NCBI GenBank assembly: GCA_905371865.1
Contig: CAJPNA010000086.1
Coordinates: 1-6,262 of the forward strand
Reading direction: 5' to 3'
DNA from: an uncultured Carnobacterium sp.
GTDB lineage: Bacteria > Bacillota > Bacilli > Lactobacillales > Aerococcaceae
Length of the DNA: 6,262 nucleotides
In this document: positions 6,220 to 6,262 of the stretch, piece after piece
Numbering within the stretch: position 1 is the stretch's first letter
Layout of the letters: every line of letters starts with the position of its first letter
Program-made: the position numbers and the translations under genes
The notes under the pieces: model-generated
What the model saw: only the letters and a program-made list of their open reading frames with translations
Databases searched by the model: none
Told to the model about the DNA's origin: nothing

Positions 6220-6236
6220 ATTGGAGGAAGGTTTCG

Positions 6237-6262
6237 ATGAATTATCTTAATCTATCTCATTT
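6237..6262 (+). CDS. Start of an unidentified gene, cut by the window edge
   Basis: ATG 6237 follows GGAGG (6223-6227) by 9 bases and reads MNYLNLSH before the sequence ends. The strong ribosome binding site, the promoter at 6117-6144 and the distinct leader support a real gene start. Eight residues are too few to identify the product. Confidence 0.65.

Overview
The window looks like chromosomal DNA from a low-GC Gram-positive bacterium, most likely a member of the Bacilli such as Lactobacillales. This rests on the AT-rich base composition, strong AGGAGG-type ribosome binding sites, GTG and TTG starts, near-consensus sigma-A promoters, and protein families typical of Firmicutes. The genus cannot be named from the sequence.

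Left part (1-3522): a same-strand transport operon. A promoter-like element at 14-42 precedes a MATE-family efflux gene (59-1447) that is broken by one in-frame TGA at 1274-1276. The frame then continues uninterrupted to its natural end. That end overlaps, by the four bases GTGA, the GTG start of a full-length half-size ABC exporter (1444-3156). A 92-residue DUF1648-like membrane protein follows (3177-3455), and a rho-independent terminator at 3498-3522 closes the unit.

Middle part (3523-5352): a well-formed extended -10 promoter drives a monocistronic ABC-F ATPase of the YfmM type (3600-5144), a soluble ribosome-associated protein rather than a transporter. Its terminator (5193-5229) is followed by a convergent tRNA-Arg(CCG) gene on the minus strand (5281-5352). 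The tRNA has its own promoter and its own terminator, so the gap between the two genes holds two opposite-facing terminators.

Right part (5353-6262): two abutting 16-bp palindromes (5482-5513) lie just upstream of what looks like a decayed type II toxin-antitoxin locus. The HigB/RelE-like toxin gene keeps only its N-terminal portion. The HigA-like XRE antitoxin gene (5738-6094) is intact with a strong ribosome binding site. A new promoter, an approximately 85-nt leader with a small hairpin, and the first nine codons of an unidentified gene (6237 onward) run off the right edge.

Most of the window is ordinary housekeeping and transport content; I found no convincing new multi-gene system. The points most worth a second look are the nonsense codon in the MATE gene, the tandem-palindrome operator with a degraded toxin beside an intact antitoxin, and the structured leader at the right end.
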